Positions 1-10,422 of a stretch of 64,000 nt of DNA are shown here, piece after piece (position 1 is the first letter of the stretch; each line of letters opens with the position of its first letter). Under the pieces are notes generated by a model that saw only the letters and a list, made by a program, of their open reading frames with translations, was not told where the DNA came from and did no database searches. Origin of the DNA: Bacillus vallismortis (GTDB lineage Bacteria > Bacillota > Bacilli > Bacillales > Bacillaceae); the NCBI RefSeq assembly GCF_004116955.1, contig NZ_CP026362.1, positions 2,203,677-2,267,676 on the forward strand, written 5' to 3'. The translations under genes and the position numbers were made by a program.

Positions 1-959
1 ATCTCTCTAATAAACTGCCCTACTTCCGGATGCTCGACAGCATCCCGCACCGTTTTCAAGCCATATAATAAAGCCACTGGCGTCATGGCCGTATGAGCGC
101 CATTTAAAATTCTCACTTTTTTAACCCTGTAAGGGGTCAGGTCGCTGACGATCTTTGTATGGAGCCCGGCAGCCGCAAAGGGCAGTTCCTCTCCAATCCA
201 CTTCGGCCCCTCGATCACCCATAAATAATACTGTTCTCCCACAACAATCAAATCATCTTGATAGCCCAGATCTGCCGTGATCTCATCAATGCGATCCACA
301 GGAAAACCCGGGACAATGCGATCTACTAAACTATTGCAAAACGTGTTGGCCTCATGAAGCCACTGTGTAAACCCTTCTTCCAGCTTCCATAGATCCGCAT
401 AATGAAGAACCGTTTCCTTCAGCTTTTCGCCATTATTCTCGATCAGCTCACATGGGATTAAGACACACCCTTTTGTCTGATCTCCTCTAAAAGCCTGATA
501 GCGAAAGTAGAGAAATGCCGTTAATTTCCCAGGGAATGTTTTTTGCGGCCTATCCTCTAAACGATCCTTTTCATCACATACAATACCAGCCTCAGTGGTA
601 TTGGAAATGATAAATCTCAGGTCTTCGCTTGAAGCCAGTTCTTTGTACGCTTCATAATCAGAAAACAGATCAATGCCGCGGCTGATTGAGTTGATAATCA
701 TATGCTCTTTTACCGCTTCTCCGTCTTTCATTCCCTGTAAAAAAAGCGTGTATAAACCATCTTGCTGATTTAACCTTTTGATTTTTTCTGACCCTCTCGG
801 CTGCACAACTGCGATGCTCCCATGAAAATCAGTATGTTGATTCAATTGATCAATCTGCCAATCGACAAACCCTCGCAGAAAGTTTCCTTCTCCAAATTGA
901 AGGATTTTTTCCCGGTACTGAGTATAGTGATCGTACACGTTTTTATTGAGCTTCTGCAC
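1..959 (-). CDS. uxaB: Tagaturonate reductase (altronate oxidoreductase), partial at window edge
   Basis: NAD-dependent reductase that converts D-tagaturonate to D-altronate in galacturonate catabolism in the cytosol. The 3' part of the gene lies outside the window. About 319 residues are visible, with the N-terminal FGEGNFLRGF nucleotide-binding segment typical of the mannitol dehydrogenase/UxaB family and the VRILNGAHTAM segment near the visible end. I chose the GTG at 959 because the GGGAGG ribosome site lies 8 bases upstream of it; the ATG at 965 is only 2 bases from that site. It is the gene downstream of exuR in the hexuronate operon. An ExuR/cre-like operator lies just upstream at about 985-1001, so it may also have its own promoter. 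Confidence 0.93.
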   Translation of the reverse strand, partial: MQKLNKNVYDHYTQYREKILQFGEGNFLRGFVDWQIDQLNQHTDFHGSIAVVQPRGSEKIKRLNQQDGLYTLFLQGMKDGEAVKEHMIINSISRGIDLFSDYEAYKELASSEDLRFIISNTTEAGIVCDEKDRLEDRPQKTFPGKLTAFLYFRYQAFRGDQTKGCVLIPCELIENNGEKLKETVLHYADLWKLEEGFTQWLHEANTFCNSLVDRIVPGFPVDRIDEITADLGYQDDLIVVGEQYYLWVIEGPKWIGEELPFAAAGLHTKIVSDLTPYRVKKVRILNGAHTAMTPVALLYGLKTVRDAVEHPEVGQFIRE

Positions 960-984
960 CTTCATTGCCTCCCTCTCTTATTTA

Positions 985-1001
985 TGCACACGTTAACATT
1001 T
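985..1001. promoter_or_regulatory. Candidate ExuR/CcpA operator between exuR and uxaB
   Basis: The sequence CACGTTAACATTTT here repeats the right half of the palindrome in front of uxaC (10423-10444). A repeated LacI-type operator next to a LacI-family regulator gene suggests an ExuR site, and it also resembles a cre. The assignment is inferred from sequence only. Confidence 0.5.
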
Positions 1002-1035
1002 TTCTGTATAAAGAATGCCCGCTGAACACGGGGCA

Positions 1036-2037
1036 TCACATCGTCAATTGTCTAACTGAATCACGGACCTTAAATTCTGTATTTTCGAAGATTTTTTCTG
1101 CTTTTGTTTCCGGTTCGCTGATCAGCGACAACAGTTTTTGCGCGCCGAGCACGCTGATTTTCTCCACTGGGCGCTTTACTGTTGAAAGCCTTGGTGTGAT
1201 GTATTGCGAAAACCCAATATCATCAAATCCGATTACGGAAATGTCATCAGGAACCCTCAGGCCCTTGGCGAATATCGCATTCATCGCTCCGATTGCCATA
1301 TCATCATTCGAACAAAAGACAGCGGTTGGAGGATTCGGCAGTGCCAGCAGCCGTTCCATCGCTTGAAAGCCGCTTTCCATATCGTATTGCCCTTTGACAC
1401 TGTATTCATGTTTGATCGGTATATGATGATGAATCAATGCGGCTAAGTAGCCCTCCTTTCGCTGCTGGGAGGATTTAAAGCCTTCTATTCCTTCGATGAT
1501 GGCGATATCTTGATGTCCGTTTGTAATGAAGTATTCTACAGCTTCCTGAGAGCCTTCCTTGTCATTGGACAAGATATTCGTGATGCTGCGGTCATCAATA
1601 TCGCGGTTCAGTACGACGAGCGGGATGTTTTTTTCCCGAATATGATAAATAAAAGAATTATCAATGTCACTTTGGCTCATTAAAATGATGCCGTCATATC
1701 TCATCGGCGTAACAGAGTCATAGGTTTTCAGATCATCAATGCCGCGCACATAAAGATTGTAATTCTCACTTATGGCTTGGTTTACGCCTTTGATTGTATG
1801 AGCAAAGAAGCTGTGTGAGGTTCCGTTTGTAATGCTTGTAAAGAAAAGCCCGATCGTATGAGACTTTTGCATCGCCAGGCTTTTCGCGTTTACATTTGGC
1901 GTATAGTTGAGCTGTGCTGCGAGCTCCAGTATTTTTTTCTTCGTATGTTCTTTGATGTAAGGGCTGTTGTTGAGTGCTCTGGAAACGGTTGTGTGGGATA
2001 CATTTGCGAGTTTTGCGATATCTTTTATGGTTACCAT
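1036..2037 (-). CDS. exuR: LacI-family repressor of the hexuronate operon
   Basis: Transcription factor of 333 residues. Residues 2-60 form a LacI helix-turn-helix with hinge (VTIKDIAKLANVSHTTVSRA), and residues 60-330 form the periplasmic-binding-protein-like sugar-sensing core. In B. subtilis ExuR represses the uxaC-uxaA hexuronate operon. The start is the ATG at 2037, preceded by GGAAGGGAATTAG. It is encoded within the operon it controls, between exuT and uxaB. The palindromes at 10423-10444 and 985-1001 are its likely operators. Confidence 0.93.
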   Translation of the reverse strand: MVTIKDIAKLANVSHTTVSRALNNSPYIKEHTKKKILELAAQLNYTPNVNAKSLAMQKSHTIGLFFTSITNGTSHSFFAHTIKGVNQAISENYNLYVRGIDDLKTYDSVTPMRYDGIILMSQSDIDNSFIYHIREKNIPLVVLNRDIDDRSITNILSNDKEGSQEAVEYFITNGHQDIAIIEGIEGFKSSQQRKEGYLAALIHHHIPIKHEYSVKGQYDMESGFQAMERLLALPNPPTAVFCSNDDMAIGAMNAIFAKGLRVPDDISVIGFDDIGFSQYITPRLSTVKRPVEKISVLGAQKLLSLISEPETKAEKIFENTEFKVRDSVRQLTM

Positions 2038-2121
2038 CTAATTCCCTTCCTTACCATACCGGCTGCGATTTACTGTATATTGTATCATCAAACATACCGC
2101 CTCTCCCACTATATTTCCAGA

Positions 2122-3390
2122 TTAATAAGTCACCGAATCCTTCGTTCCTGTTCCTGCCGGTTTGCCGATGATCGGACGGACAAAACGAATAACAGCAAGT
2201 GAAGCGAAGACCGCCAGCCCTCCGGCAAGCAAAAATGCTCCAGAAAACGTGCCCGTTTGGTCAACGATAAAACCGGTGAAAGCCGGGCCGATAATTCCTG
2301 CCGTGTTGGCGAGGAAATGCATGAAGCCGCCTACAGAACCGACATTGTTTTGATCGACCACATCTTGAATGACAGCCCAATAGATCGCGCCGGTCAAATA
2401 GAGAAAGAACACTGATAAAGCGACAAGTGTTACAGCGCCCGCAGTAGTTGTCACAATCCCTGCCAAACCAATCAGGATCGCTGATGAAAACAAACATGAG
2501 ACAAGCACAACCTTGCGCGAGAACAGCACACCTTTTCGGGCTGTTTTTTTATACACATAGTCAGAAACAAATCCCCCTGCCGCAAGGCCGATGAAGCCTA
2601 AAATCCACGGAATGACCGTAATCACACTCATCGATTCAACACTTAATCCCCGCTCTTCGACAAGGTAGCTCGGAAACCACGTCAAAAAGAAGAAGAGGAT
2701 GTAGTTGTAAGCGAAAAAAGCAAATGCTGTGAACAGGACTGTTTTTTGCTTCAGATAAAAGATGAGCGGAATGTTTTCACGGGGAGACGTTTCTGTTTTG
2801 ATCGCGGGGGCATCTCCCATCGCCGCTGGCGGCTTTTCTTTGACGAACTTGAGCCAAAGCACTGCCCATAATAATCCAATGATCATAATGAGAACGAAGG
2901 ATACCTTCCAGCTGAACGCGATTGCGATCATGCCGACGATCGGTCCGGAAATGGCTCCCCCGAGCGGCGTTCCGCTATTGGTCACCCCGATAACGGACGC
3001 CCGTTGTGTCGGCGGGAACCAGTTATTCACCATCTTGTTGATGGTCGCAGACAGCGGACCTTCTCCCATTCCAAAGAGGATGCGTATCATCAGCAGGCTG
3101 ACAAAACCAACGGCGAGGGCGACTGCGCCGCTGAACAGCGACCAAACGACCATGGCGACAAACAAGGTCAGCTTCGCCCCATAGCGGTCAGACGCCACTC
3201 CCCCAAGAAAATTGAAAATGGCGTAACCAACTGAAAAACTGCTGAAAATCAAGCCCATTTGCGTGGCAGACAATGTGAGATCATCCTGAATAAAAGGTGC
3301 GGCAATAGAAAGCGCCGAGCGATCCAGATAATTAATCACCCCTGCCAGGAACAAAAAAAGGATAATGGGAAGCTTATCTTTTGAGAACAT
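2122..3390 (-). CDS. exuT: Hexuronate transporter, MFS superfamily
   Basis: Membrane permease of 422 residues with about 12 hydrophobic segments, belonging to the anion:cation symporter branch of the major facilitator superfamily. It imports galacturonate and glucuronate. The reading frame is open further upstream, to 3558, but that extension lies inside uxuB. The ATG at 3390 begins MFSKDKLPIILFLFL, directly before the first membrane segment, has a GAGGTTGAG site, and gives the known family length. It lies between uxuB and exuR in the hexuronate operon. Confidence 0.93.
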   Translation of the reverse strand: MFSKDKLPIILFLFLAGVINYLDRSALSIAAPFIQDDLTLSATQMGLIFSSFSVGYAIFNFLGGVASDRYGAKLTLFVAMVVWSLFSGAVALAVGFVSLLMIRILFGMGEGPLSATINKMVNNWFPPTQRASVIGVTNSGTPLGGAISGPIVGMIAIAFSWKVSFVLIMIIGLLWAVLWLKFVKEKPPAAMGDAPAIKTETSPRENIPLIFYLKQKTVLFTAFAFFAYNYILFFFLTWFPSYLVEERGLSVESMSVITVIPWILGFIGLAAGGFVSDYVYKKTARKGVLFSRKVVLVSCLFSSAILIGLAGIVTTTAGAVTLVALSVFFLYLTGAIYWAVIQDVVDQNNVGSVGGFMHFLANTAGIIGPAFTGFIVDQTGTFSGAFLLAGGLAVFASLAVIRFVRPIIGKPAGTGTKDSVTY

Positions 3391-3436
3391 CTCAACCTCA
3401 CCCCTATGTTGGTTCAGTTTCTGTTGCGCTGATTCA

Positions 3437-4273
3437 CTACACGCCTGAATAAGCCATAAATCCTCCATCGACAGGAACGGTGATCCCGGTGACAAAACCG
3501 GAATAGGATTCATCCGCCAGCCAAAGAAGTGTGCCGAGCAGATCCTCCGGTTTTCCAAAGCGCTTCATCGGTGTTCCCGCAATAATTTTGTTTGAACGTT
3601 CGGTTAAGGTTCCGTCTAGATTGATCAGCAGAGCATGATTTTGTTTTGTCAGAAAAAAGCCTGGGGCAATCGCATTGACCCGCAGTCCGGTTTCGGCAAA
3701 ATGAACGGCCATCCACATCGTAAAATTATTGATCGATGCTTTGGCGGCACTGTATGCCGGAACCTTCGTCATCGGTGAATAAGCACTCATGGAAGAAAGG
3801 TTGATAATTGCAGGTGAATCAGCCTTCAGCAGCTCTTTTCCAAACACTTGAGAGGCCAGAAACGCACCGGTGAAGTTGGTGGAGAATACGGTTAAAAAGC
3901 CCCCCTCATCCAGATCAAAAAAGGATTGGCCTTCTCCCGCTTCTTCATACGTCTCCACATCGGTTATCGCATCAGGATGATTGCCGCCAGCCCCGTTTAT
4001 TAGCAGATCGACAGAGCCAAACCGGCCGAGGATATCCTCCTTTGCCTGCACCAGTGACCCCCTGTCCAGCACATCCGCAGAAACAGAGCATGCTGTTCCG
4101 CCAGCAGCCGCAATCTTATCCACGACCGCTTGGCCTTTTTCAGCTGTCCGGTTCAATATCGCTACCTTCATGCCTTGTCTGGCAAGCTCCCGGGCCATCG
4201 CTGAGCAAAGCACGCCGCTGCCGCCAGTGATGATAGCCGTTTTACCAGCCAGGTTCTCATGCCGCGGAATCAT
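3437..4273 (-). CDS. uxuB: D-mannonate (fructuronate) oxidoreductase, SDR family
   Basis: Short-chain dehydrogenase of 278 residues that reduces D-fructuronate to D-mannonate; the gene was formerly yjmF. It shows the TGGSGVLCSAMA nucleotide-binding loop near residue 16, NGAGG, and the catalytic YSAAK (Tyr-x3-Lys). The start codon overlaps the uxuA stop as ATGA (4270-4273), indicating translational coupling. The longer open frame to 4315 lies inside uxuA and is not used. Its product is the substrate of UxuA encoded directly upstream, so two consecutive glucuronate-branch steps are coupled. Confidence 0.92.
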   Translation of the reverse strand: MIPRHENLAGKTAIITGGSGVLCSAMARELARQGMKVAILNRTAEKGQAVVDKIAAAGGTACSVSADVLDRGSLVQAKEDILGRFGSVDLLINGAGGNHPDAITDVETYEEAGEGQSFFDLDEGGFLTVFSTNFTGAFLASQVFGKELLKADSPAIINLSSMSAYSPMTKVPAYSAAKASINNFTMWMAVHFAETGLRVNAIAPGFFLTKQNHALLINLDGTLTERSNKIIAGTPMKRFGKPEDLLGTLLWLADESYSGFVTGITVPVDGGFMAYSGV

Positions 4274-5349
4274 GCTTTCACCTCTTTTTTCGCCATTGCT
4301 TCGTATGCGTCCCACAGCCCGTTCAAATACATAATGCCAAGGGCCCGATCGTACAAGCCATAACCCGGGCGGCTTTGCTCACCCCAAAGATGGCGCCCAT
4401 GATCTGGTCTCACATATCCTTCGTAATCCTGCTTATGCAGTTCTTCCATCACGCCTTGAATGTTGATCGAACCATCATTTGTCAGATGAGATGTTTCAAT
4501 AAAATCGCCATTCTCGTAAATTTTCACATTGCGAATATGTGAAAAGGGGGCGATGCCGCCATACGTTTTAGCGATTTCCATCATGTCATTAGCGGGATTG
4601 GCCCCCATTGAACCTGTACAAAGGGTGATGCCATTAGACGGTGAATCTGATATCGCTCTTAGTCTCTTATAGCTTGCCTCCCCTGTGATTATGCGCGGCA
4701 GTCCGAAAATCGGCCATGGCGGGTCATCCGGATGAATGGCCATTTGAACACCGTGACTTTCTGCAACCGGAAGAATTTCTTCCAAAAAGAATGATAAATT
4801 GTCCCATAGCTGTTCTTCATCGACCGTTCTGTATGCTGCAAACAGCTCTTTGATCCGGGCTAATTTTTCGGGCTCCCACCCCGGCAGTGTCATGTCAGAT
4901 GCTTGCTCCACCGTCCGAATCAGCTCTTGGGGCTCAAGGCTCTCCACCTTGGCCTTTTCAAAAAACAAAGCGGTTGATCCATCCTCCAGCGGGCGGAACA
5001 TGTCCGTGCGTGTCCAGTCAAACACCGGCATAAAATTATAGCAAATCACTTTCACGCCAAATTCGGCAAGATTGCGGATTGTTTGTTTGTAGTTTTTAAT
5101 ATACCGGCCGCGTTCTTCATTACCGAGTTTAATCGCTTCATGAACATTCACGCTTTCTACAACTTCAGCATGAAAACCATAGGATTGAATATATTCGGTC
5201 TCTGCTCTAATTTCATCTTTTTCCCACACATCGCCGACAGGTTTTTGATGGAGAGCCCAGACGATGCCTTTGACTCCGGGAATTTGCTTCACGTGTTCAA
5301 GTGTGACTGTATCGTTGCCTCGGCCATACCATCGAAATGTCATATTCAT
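4270..5349 (-). CDS. uxuA: D-mannonate dehydratase
   Basis: Metal-dependent dehydratase of 359 residues that converts D-mannonate to 2-keto-3-deoxygluconate, the point where the glucuronate branch joins KDG metabolism. The sequence is full length for the UxuA family, with MAIHPDDPPWPIFGLPRI in the middle and a C-terminal RPDHGRHLWGE segment carrying conserved His and Asp residues. The start ATG at 5349 follows GGAGGTGTACAC. It lies between yjmD and uxuB in the same operon. Confidence 0.95.
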   Translation of the reverse strand: MNMTFRWYGRGNDTVTLEHVKQIPGVKGIVWALHQKPVGDVWEKDEIRAETEYIQSYGFHAEVVESVNVHEAIKLGNEERGRYIKNYKQTIRNLAEFGVKVICYNFMPVFDWTRTDMFRPLEDGSTALFFEKAKVESLEPQELIRTVEQASDMTLPGWEPEKLARIKELFAAYRTVDEEQLWDNLSFFLEEILPVAESHGVQMAIHPDDPPWPIFGLPRIITGEASYKRLRAISDSPSNGITLCTGSMGANPANDMMEIAKTYGGIAPFSHIRNVKIYENGDFIETSHLTNDGSINIQGVMEELHKQDYEGYVRPDHGRHLWGEQSRPGYGLYDRALGIMYLNGLWDAYEAMAKKEVKA

Positions 5350-5373
5350 GTGTACACCTCCGGATTCAGTCGA

Positions 5374-6393
5374 TTAATCAAACGTGATGACGGCTTTCCG
5401 CACTTGATCTGGTTGCTCCTTGATAAGCTGAAATGCGTGATGGACGTCATCTACTGAAAATGTATGCGTTATCAGCCCATTATGCATTAACCGTCCTTTA
5501 TTCAAAAGCTCTACCACTTTCGGAAACTGATTGGTCTGCAATCTCGATCCGGTTATCGTGACTTCTTTTTTGGTTATCGGCAGCTGAGAAATTTGTGCCG
5601 CTCTTTCATCAAATCCAAGGACAACCACATGCCCCGCCGGAGAAACGGCCTCAACTGAAAGCTCAAAAGTCGCCGGCAGACAAACCGCATCAATGACCAC
5701 ATTGGCTCCTTCATTCCCAGTCCATTCCCGGACCCGATCAGCAACATGTTCTGTTTGTGCATTTACGACAGCATCGGCACCGTTTTCTTTCGCAAATGCC
5801 AGCCGTTCGCTGTTCAAGTCAGTCATCATGACGGCAGCGCCCGCCAGCTTCGCCATTTTTAACACACAGATCCCGATGGGCCCCGCTCCCTGGATCAGAA
5901 CGGTGTCTCCTTTTTCCACCTGGCCTCTCCACACTGCCTGGGCGCCTATCGTATAAGGCTCGGCCATGACCGCTTCCTCCCAAGGCAAGTCCTTTGAGAC
6001 TGCGTGAAGCTGTCTTTCCGGAAGCACAACATATTCCCGCATGCCGCCGTCCACATGTACGCCGAACACAGAAAGCTTTGCGCAGACATTCGGGCGCCCT
6101 TTGCGGCAGGCATAACACGTCCCGCAATAAGAAATCGGCTCAATCACAACGTGGTCACCGGTTTTTAGGCTCTGCACATTCGCGCCAACTTCCTCCACTT
6201 GCCCCGTTACCTCGTGTCCGATGACTCTCGGGAGGGTGGCGAGCGGATTCGTGCCATGATAAATGTGCATGTCTGAGCCGCAAATCCCGGCTCGCTTGAC
6301 TTTCACGAGCACTTCATCATCCTTTGATAGAACCGGCTTCTTCATCTCCGCTGTCACCAGATCATACGCCTTTCGCACTTGAACCGCTTTCAT
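5374..6393 (-). CDS. yjmD: Zinc-dependent alcohol/polyol dehydrogenase of the hexuronate operon
   Basis: Medium-chain dehydrogenase of 339 residues. It shows the catalytic zinc region [12 protein letters not shown] and [12 protein letters not shown], the four-cysteine structural zinc lobe [15 protein letters not shown], and the NAD-binding GAGPIG. The ATG at 6393 was chosen over the GTG at 6402 because AGGTGAG sits directly upstream. Five bases separate it from yjmC. The exact substrate is unproven; the operon suggests a sugar acid such as a uronate or aldonate. Confidence 0.88.
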   Translation of the reverse strand: MKAVQVRKAYDLVTAEMKKPVLSKDDEVLVKVKRAGICGSDMHIYHGTNPLATLPRVIGHEVTGQVEEVGANVQSLKTGDHVVIEPISYCGTCYACRKGRPNVCAKLSVFGVHVDGGMREYVVLPERQLHAVSKDLPWEEAVMAEPYTIGAQAVWRGQVEKGDTVLIQGAGPIGICVLKMAKLAGAAVMMTDLNSERLAFAKENGADAVVNAQTEHVADRVREWTGNEGANVVIDAVCLPATFELSVEAVSPAGHVVVLGFDERAAQISQLPITKKEVTITGSRLQTNQFPKVVELLNKGRLMHNGLITHTFSVDDVHHAFQLIKEQPDQVRKAVITFD

Positions 6394-6398
6394 TTTTC

Positions 6399-7412
6399 TC
6401 ACCTGCTTTTTAAAAATTGATACACGCTCCGAGCGATTGATATTCCGTGCACCTTATTTCTTTCTTCATGCAGCTGTTCGATCTCGCCAGGTACATACAC
6501 TCTCTCGACTCCAGTAGCCGGCGGTGACTGCTGCAATTCATTGAGCATGGCATCCATCTGCTCTAAAAACGTATCATGGTCTGTAAAAAAGGACGGATTG
6601 ATCGCGCAAACGTAATGACCCAGCTTTCTTTTTTGCTCAAGCCCGCTGTACATTTTGGCGATATGAGGGCCAAAAGCCGCGCCCGCCAGCAATCCGGAAA
6701 ACACATCCACTATTATAGATAGCCCATAGCCTTTCGGGCCGCCGAATGTTGAAAGAGAGGCGACCTTGTAAGGATCAGTTGCTGCTTCTCCGTTTTCATC
6801 GACTCCCCATCCCTCGGGAATGGCTTCGCCCTCTTCACGGGCCTGCAAAATCTTCCCAAAAGCCACTTTGGAGGTCGCCATATCAAGGATAAACGGTTTT
6901 TTATGCTTAGCAGGGACACCGTAAGCAATCGGATTTGTCCCTAAAAATGGAGCCCTCCCTCCAAAAGGGACAACGATACTGTCCGTATGCGTCATTGCCA
7001 TACCGATCAGCTTTTCGTCAGCCGCTTTTTGCACAAAATAGCTTAGCGCTCCGCAATGGCTGCTGTTTACAGCCGTCACCATGCCGACTCCGTTTTTCTT
7101 TGCCATGTCCATTGCGCGGTCCATCGCCATATCACAAATCACATGGCCGAATCCGTCATCACCATCCAGTATCCCGGTCACAGGCCCGGTTTCTTTAAAA
7201 ACAGGATGTGCTTCAGGGTTGACCCCTCCTGCCCTTAGCCTGTTTACATAGTGTTCTGTTCGCAGCACACCATGTGAGTGCACATTGCGTAAATCGGCGT
7301 GTACGAGGACATCTGCCACTTTTTCTGCGTCTCGTTCATTCAAATGGGCACAGGCCAGCTTTTGCCGAACAAGTTTCTTTGCTTCTTCAGCTGATATCAT
7401 TACCGTGTTCAA
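6399..7412 (-). CDS. yjmC: Malate/lactate dehydrogenase-family (LDH2/ureidoglycolate type) oxidoreductase
   Basis: NAD(P)-dependent 2-hydroxyacid dehydrogenase family protein of 337 residues. Family landmarks include the early HSHGV segment, the central TNPIAYGVP segment and [11 protein letters not shown]. Translation probably starts at the TTG at 7412, which lies 7 bases after a strong GGAGG. The substrate is unproven, but its place between yjmB and yjmD in a uronate operon suggests an aldonate or keto-acid reduction. Confidence 0.86.
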   Translation of the reverse strand: MNTVMISAEEAKKLVRQKLACAHLNERDAEKVADVLVHADLRNVHSHGVLRTEHYVNRLRAGGVNPEAHPVFKETGPVTGILDGDDGFGHVICDMAMDRAMDMAKKNGVGMVTAVNSSHCGALSYFVQKAADEKLIGMAMTHTDSIVVPFGGRAPFLGTNPIAYGVPAKHKKPFILDMATSKVAFGKILQAREEGEAIPEGWGVDENGEAATDPYKVASLSTFGGPKGYGLSIIVDVFSGLLAGAAFGPHIAKMYSGLEQKRKLGHYVCAINPSFFTDHDTFLEQMDAMLNELQQSPPATGVERVYVPGEIEQLHEERNKVHGISIARSVYQFLKSR

Positions 7413-7515
7413 TCACATGCCTCCTTCCTCTTTCATTCTTTGGGCACTCTCAATAGAAAACCCTTACAAATATATTTATTTACGGATTATTTAAAATATT
7501 CTATACTTTATTTTG

Positions 7516-8895
7516 TCAGCTCTTTTGATGAAGATCCTGAACAATCTGTGCATGCTGCTGGTCTGTGAGTTTATAGAGAAAGCCGATAATGATCATCGCT
7601 AATGCCAAAGCTATAGCAGGATACAGAAGCAGCAGCGCTTTGATTCCGATCAGCGCCTGTGCTGTCTGGACAGCATTCGGCACATAGCCGATAATCCCTA
7701 AACCAATACCCGAGAGAAAACCCGACAATGACTGGGCAAGCTTTCTGGAGAAGTTAAAAAGTGAATATGTCGTTGCTTCTTTCCGTTCACCGGATTTCCA
7801 TTCGCCATAGTCAATAATATCGGAGACAAGCGCCCACGTGATGCCATTTGGGATACTGATTCCGATAAAGGCGATGCTGGCAAGAATCGTAAACACATAA
7901 ACGTTTGATGGAAGCATAAAGTTGACCAGATCCGCGGCCACACTGATGCCGAAGCCGATCATTGCCGTTCTTTTCTTTCCAAATATTTTGACGAGCTTTG
8001 GCAGAAATATGACGCCCAAAAAGGAAGAACCGATAATAATAAAGTTCATATACGCCATCAGTTCAACATTGCCTAGATTATATTGTGCGAAATAGACGAG
8101 CATGGCGGATTTAATATTGTATGCGGAAATTGAAAAAATCGTCATGAGGACAAGGGTTAACAGCGGTTTGTTTGTGATAAATGTTTTGACGACAGATGAG
8201 AGTGTTAATTTTTCTTTTGGCGCTTCCGATATGACAATGCGCTCTTTGCAGTTGCGGTAACAAATATAAAACCAAATCACGCCGAGTGCGGCGAACAAGC
8301 CCATGACCACCGGGTAACCGACCTTTGGATTATCAAACTTGACGAGCAGCGGCATCACGGCCACACTTGTGATAAACAAAGCCCCAAGTGATCCAATTTG
8401 GCGGAAAGTCGAAATGGAGGTTCGGTCCTCAGAGTTTTGAGTCATCGCTGCTCCTAATGAGCCGTACGGAATATTCACAAATGAATAGCCGATGCCCCAG
8501 ATCATATAGGATGCATATGCATAAATGAGTTTTCCGGTCGTTGATACATTGGGAGACAGAAAGATAAGAACAGTAAGCACTGCGAGCACGATGCTTCCGA
8601 TTAATAGATAAGGCCTGAATTTCCCCCGTTTGCCGATATGTTTGCGATAATCAATAGATGATCCGACAATCGGATCTGTTATCGCCGCAAACAGCTTGCT
8701 GACTAAAAAAATGCCGCCGGCCATAGCAGCCGGGATTCCCGCTACATCAGTAAAATACTTTAATAAATAAATTTGGCCGAGATCAAACATAAAGCCGTTG
8801 CCAAAATCACCAAAACCATAGGATATTTTCTCTTTCAATGAAAGCCTTTTCTCCGTTTCGAGTGACACAACCTTATTTGCTAGTTCAGTTCGCAT
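7516..8895 (-). CDS. yjmB: GPH-family (MelB-like) sugar:cation symporter
   Basis: Integral membrane transporter of 459 residues with about 12 hydrophobic segments. It has the N-terminal YGFGDFGNGFMFDLG and the SKLFAAITDPIVGSSID segment typical of glycoside-pentoside-hexuronide:cation symporters, where the Asp residues bind the coupling cation. The ATG at 8895 follows GAGGTGGAAG. It lies between uxaC and yjmC and is probably a second hexuronide uptake system beside ExuT, perhaps for oligomers or a different uronide. Confidence 0.88.
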   Translation of the reverse strand: MRTELANKVVSLETEKRLSLKEKISYGFGDFGNGFMFDLGQIYLLKYFTDVAGIPAAMAGGIFLVSKLFAAITDPIVGSSIDYRKHIGKRGKFRPYLLIGSIVLAVLTVLIFLSPNVSTTGKLIYAYASYMIWGIGYSFVNIPYGSLGAAMTQNSEDRTSISTFRQIGSLGALFITSVAVMPLLVKFDNPKVGYPVVMGLFAALGVIWFYICYRNCKERIVISEAPKEKLTLSSVVKTFITNKPLLTLVLMTIFSISAYNIKSAMLVYFAQYNLGNVELMAYMNFIIIGSSFLGVIFLPKLVKIFGKKRTAMIGFGISVAADLVNFMLPSNVYVFTILASIAFIGISIPNGITWALVSDIIDYGEWKSGERKEATTYSLFNFSRKLAQSLSGFLSGIGLGIIGYVPNAVQTAQALIGIKALLLLYPAIALALAMIIIGFLYKLTDQQHAQIVQDLHQKS

Positions 8896-8974
8896 CTTCC
8901 ACCTCTGTGTTTAAAAATTTTCGGGTAGTGGCCCGCTCAGGATGACGCATGATCACGCCTAAGCGGACATGTGG

Positions 8975-10396
8975 TTATACGTTTGCTTTCTCTTCTTGAA
9001 ATTGAAAGTAGTGTTTCGCATTGTCATAGCAAATTCCCCGAACAATGCTTCCCAAAAGCTCCATGTCACGCGGCACTTCACCGTTTTCCACCCATTCCCC
9101 AATCAAATTGCAAACGATCCGCCTGAAATATTCATGGCGTGTATAGGAAAGAAAGCTTCTGGAGTCTGTGAGCATACCGATAAAGCGGCTGAAAAGCCCG
9201 ACGTTTGATAACGCTTTCATTTGCTCGAGCATCCCGTCTTTTGTATCGTTAAACCACCAGGCTGTGCCAAATTGTATTTTTCCCGGGGTAACACCGTCCT
9301 GAAAACTGTTGATCATGCTGGCGATGACATAGTTATCGTTTGGATTCAATGAATATAAAATCGTTTTCGGAAGCTTGTTCTTCATCTCAACTGAGTTCAG
9401 CAGCTTGTATAAAGGTTTAGCAATGTCTTCATCATTCATAGAATCATAGCCTGTGTCAGGTCCGAGCCTCTTCATCATTTTTGTATTCGTGTTTCTTAAG
9501 GCATTGATATGAAACTGCATCGCCCAATCGAGCTCCGCATACAAACTGCATAAAAACTGAAGCGTATACGTCTTAAATTTCTTCTCATCCTCATAAGAAA
9601 TCTCTGTTCCTTGTAATCTGTCAGAAAAAATCCGTCCCGCTTCCTCTTTTGTCGTTTCAGCAAATACCATCGAATCTATCGCGTGATCAGACACTCTGCC
9701 GCCGGCTGAGTGGAAGAATCGCACCCGTTTTTCCAGCGCCTCTAGAAACTCATTATAGGTTGTAATCGGTATGGCTGCCGCATCTTCAAGTGCCTGCACC
9801 CAATCAGGAAAGCCTTCACGATTGATCTCAAGTCCCTTATCCGGCCGAAACCCGGGCAGCACGCTGACAGGAAAATCTTTGTCTTCTTTTAATAATAGAT
9901 GGTATTCAAGAGAATCAACAGGATCATCAGTTGTGCAAACGACCTTTACATTTGATTTCACGATGAAATCCCTCGCGCCAAAGCCTTCTCCTTGAAGCAG
10001 TTCATTTGTCCGTTTCCATATCGCGGGCGCTGATTGCTCATTTACAATCTCATCAATGCCAAAATAACGCTGCAGTTCTAAGTGAGTCCAATTGTAGAGC
10101 GGATTGCCAATCGCCATCGGCACGGTTTTCGCCCAGGCCATAAACTTCTCCTCATCAGGCGCATCACCGGTAATGTATGTTTCTTCAATTCCATTGGCTC
10201 TCATGAGGCGCCATTTGTAATGGTCTCCATACAGCCAGGCTTCCGTGATGTTTTGAAATTTCTTATTTTCATAGATTTCTTTCGGGCTTAAGTGGCAGTG
10301 ATAATCAATAATCGGCATGTCTTTCGCATGATTGTGATAGAGGCTGACAGCGGTTTCATTTTTCAGCAAAAAATGTTCACCCATGAAGGGTTCCAT
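8975..10396 (-). CDS. uxaC: Uronate isomerase (glucuronate/galacturonate isomerase)
   Basis: Isomerase of 473 residues from the amidohydrolase superfamily; it converts D-glucuronate to D-fructuronate and D-galacturonate to D-tagaturonate, the first step of both branches. The metal-binding DYHCHLSPKEI is near the N-terminus, and the LTDSRSFLSYTRHEYFRR C-terminal landmark is present. The ATG at 10396 follows GGTGAGG; the longer frame to 10414 adds six residues without a better ribosome site. It is the first gene of the operon, downstream of a sigma-A promoter and a palindromic operator. Confidence 0.95.
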   Translation of the reverse strand: MEPFMGEHFLLKNETAVSLYHNHAKDMPIIDYHCHLSPKEIYENKKFQNITEAWLYGDHYKWRLMRANGIEETYITGDAPDEEKFMAWAKTVPMAIGNPLYNWTHLELQRYFGIDEIVNEQSAPAIWKRTNELLQGEGFGARDFIVKSNVKVVCTTDDPVDSLEYHLLLKEDKDFPVSVLPGFRPDKGLEINREGFPDWVQALEDAAAIPITTYNEFLEALEKRVRFFHSAGGRVSDHAIDSMVFAETTKEEAGRIFSDRLQGTEISYEDEKKFKTYTLQFLCSLYAELDWAMQFHINALRNTNTKMMKRLGPDTGYDSMNDEDIAKPLYKLLNSVEMKNKLPKTILYSLNPNDNYVIASMINSFQDGVTPGKIQFGTAWWFNDTKDGMLEQMKALSNVGLFSRFIGMLTDSRSFLSYTRHEYFRRIVCNLIGEWVENGEVPRDMELLGSIVRGICYDNAKHYFQFQEEKANV

Positions 10397-10422
10397 GTCC
10401 TCACCGTCTTTCATTCGATTTC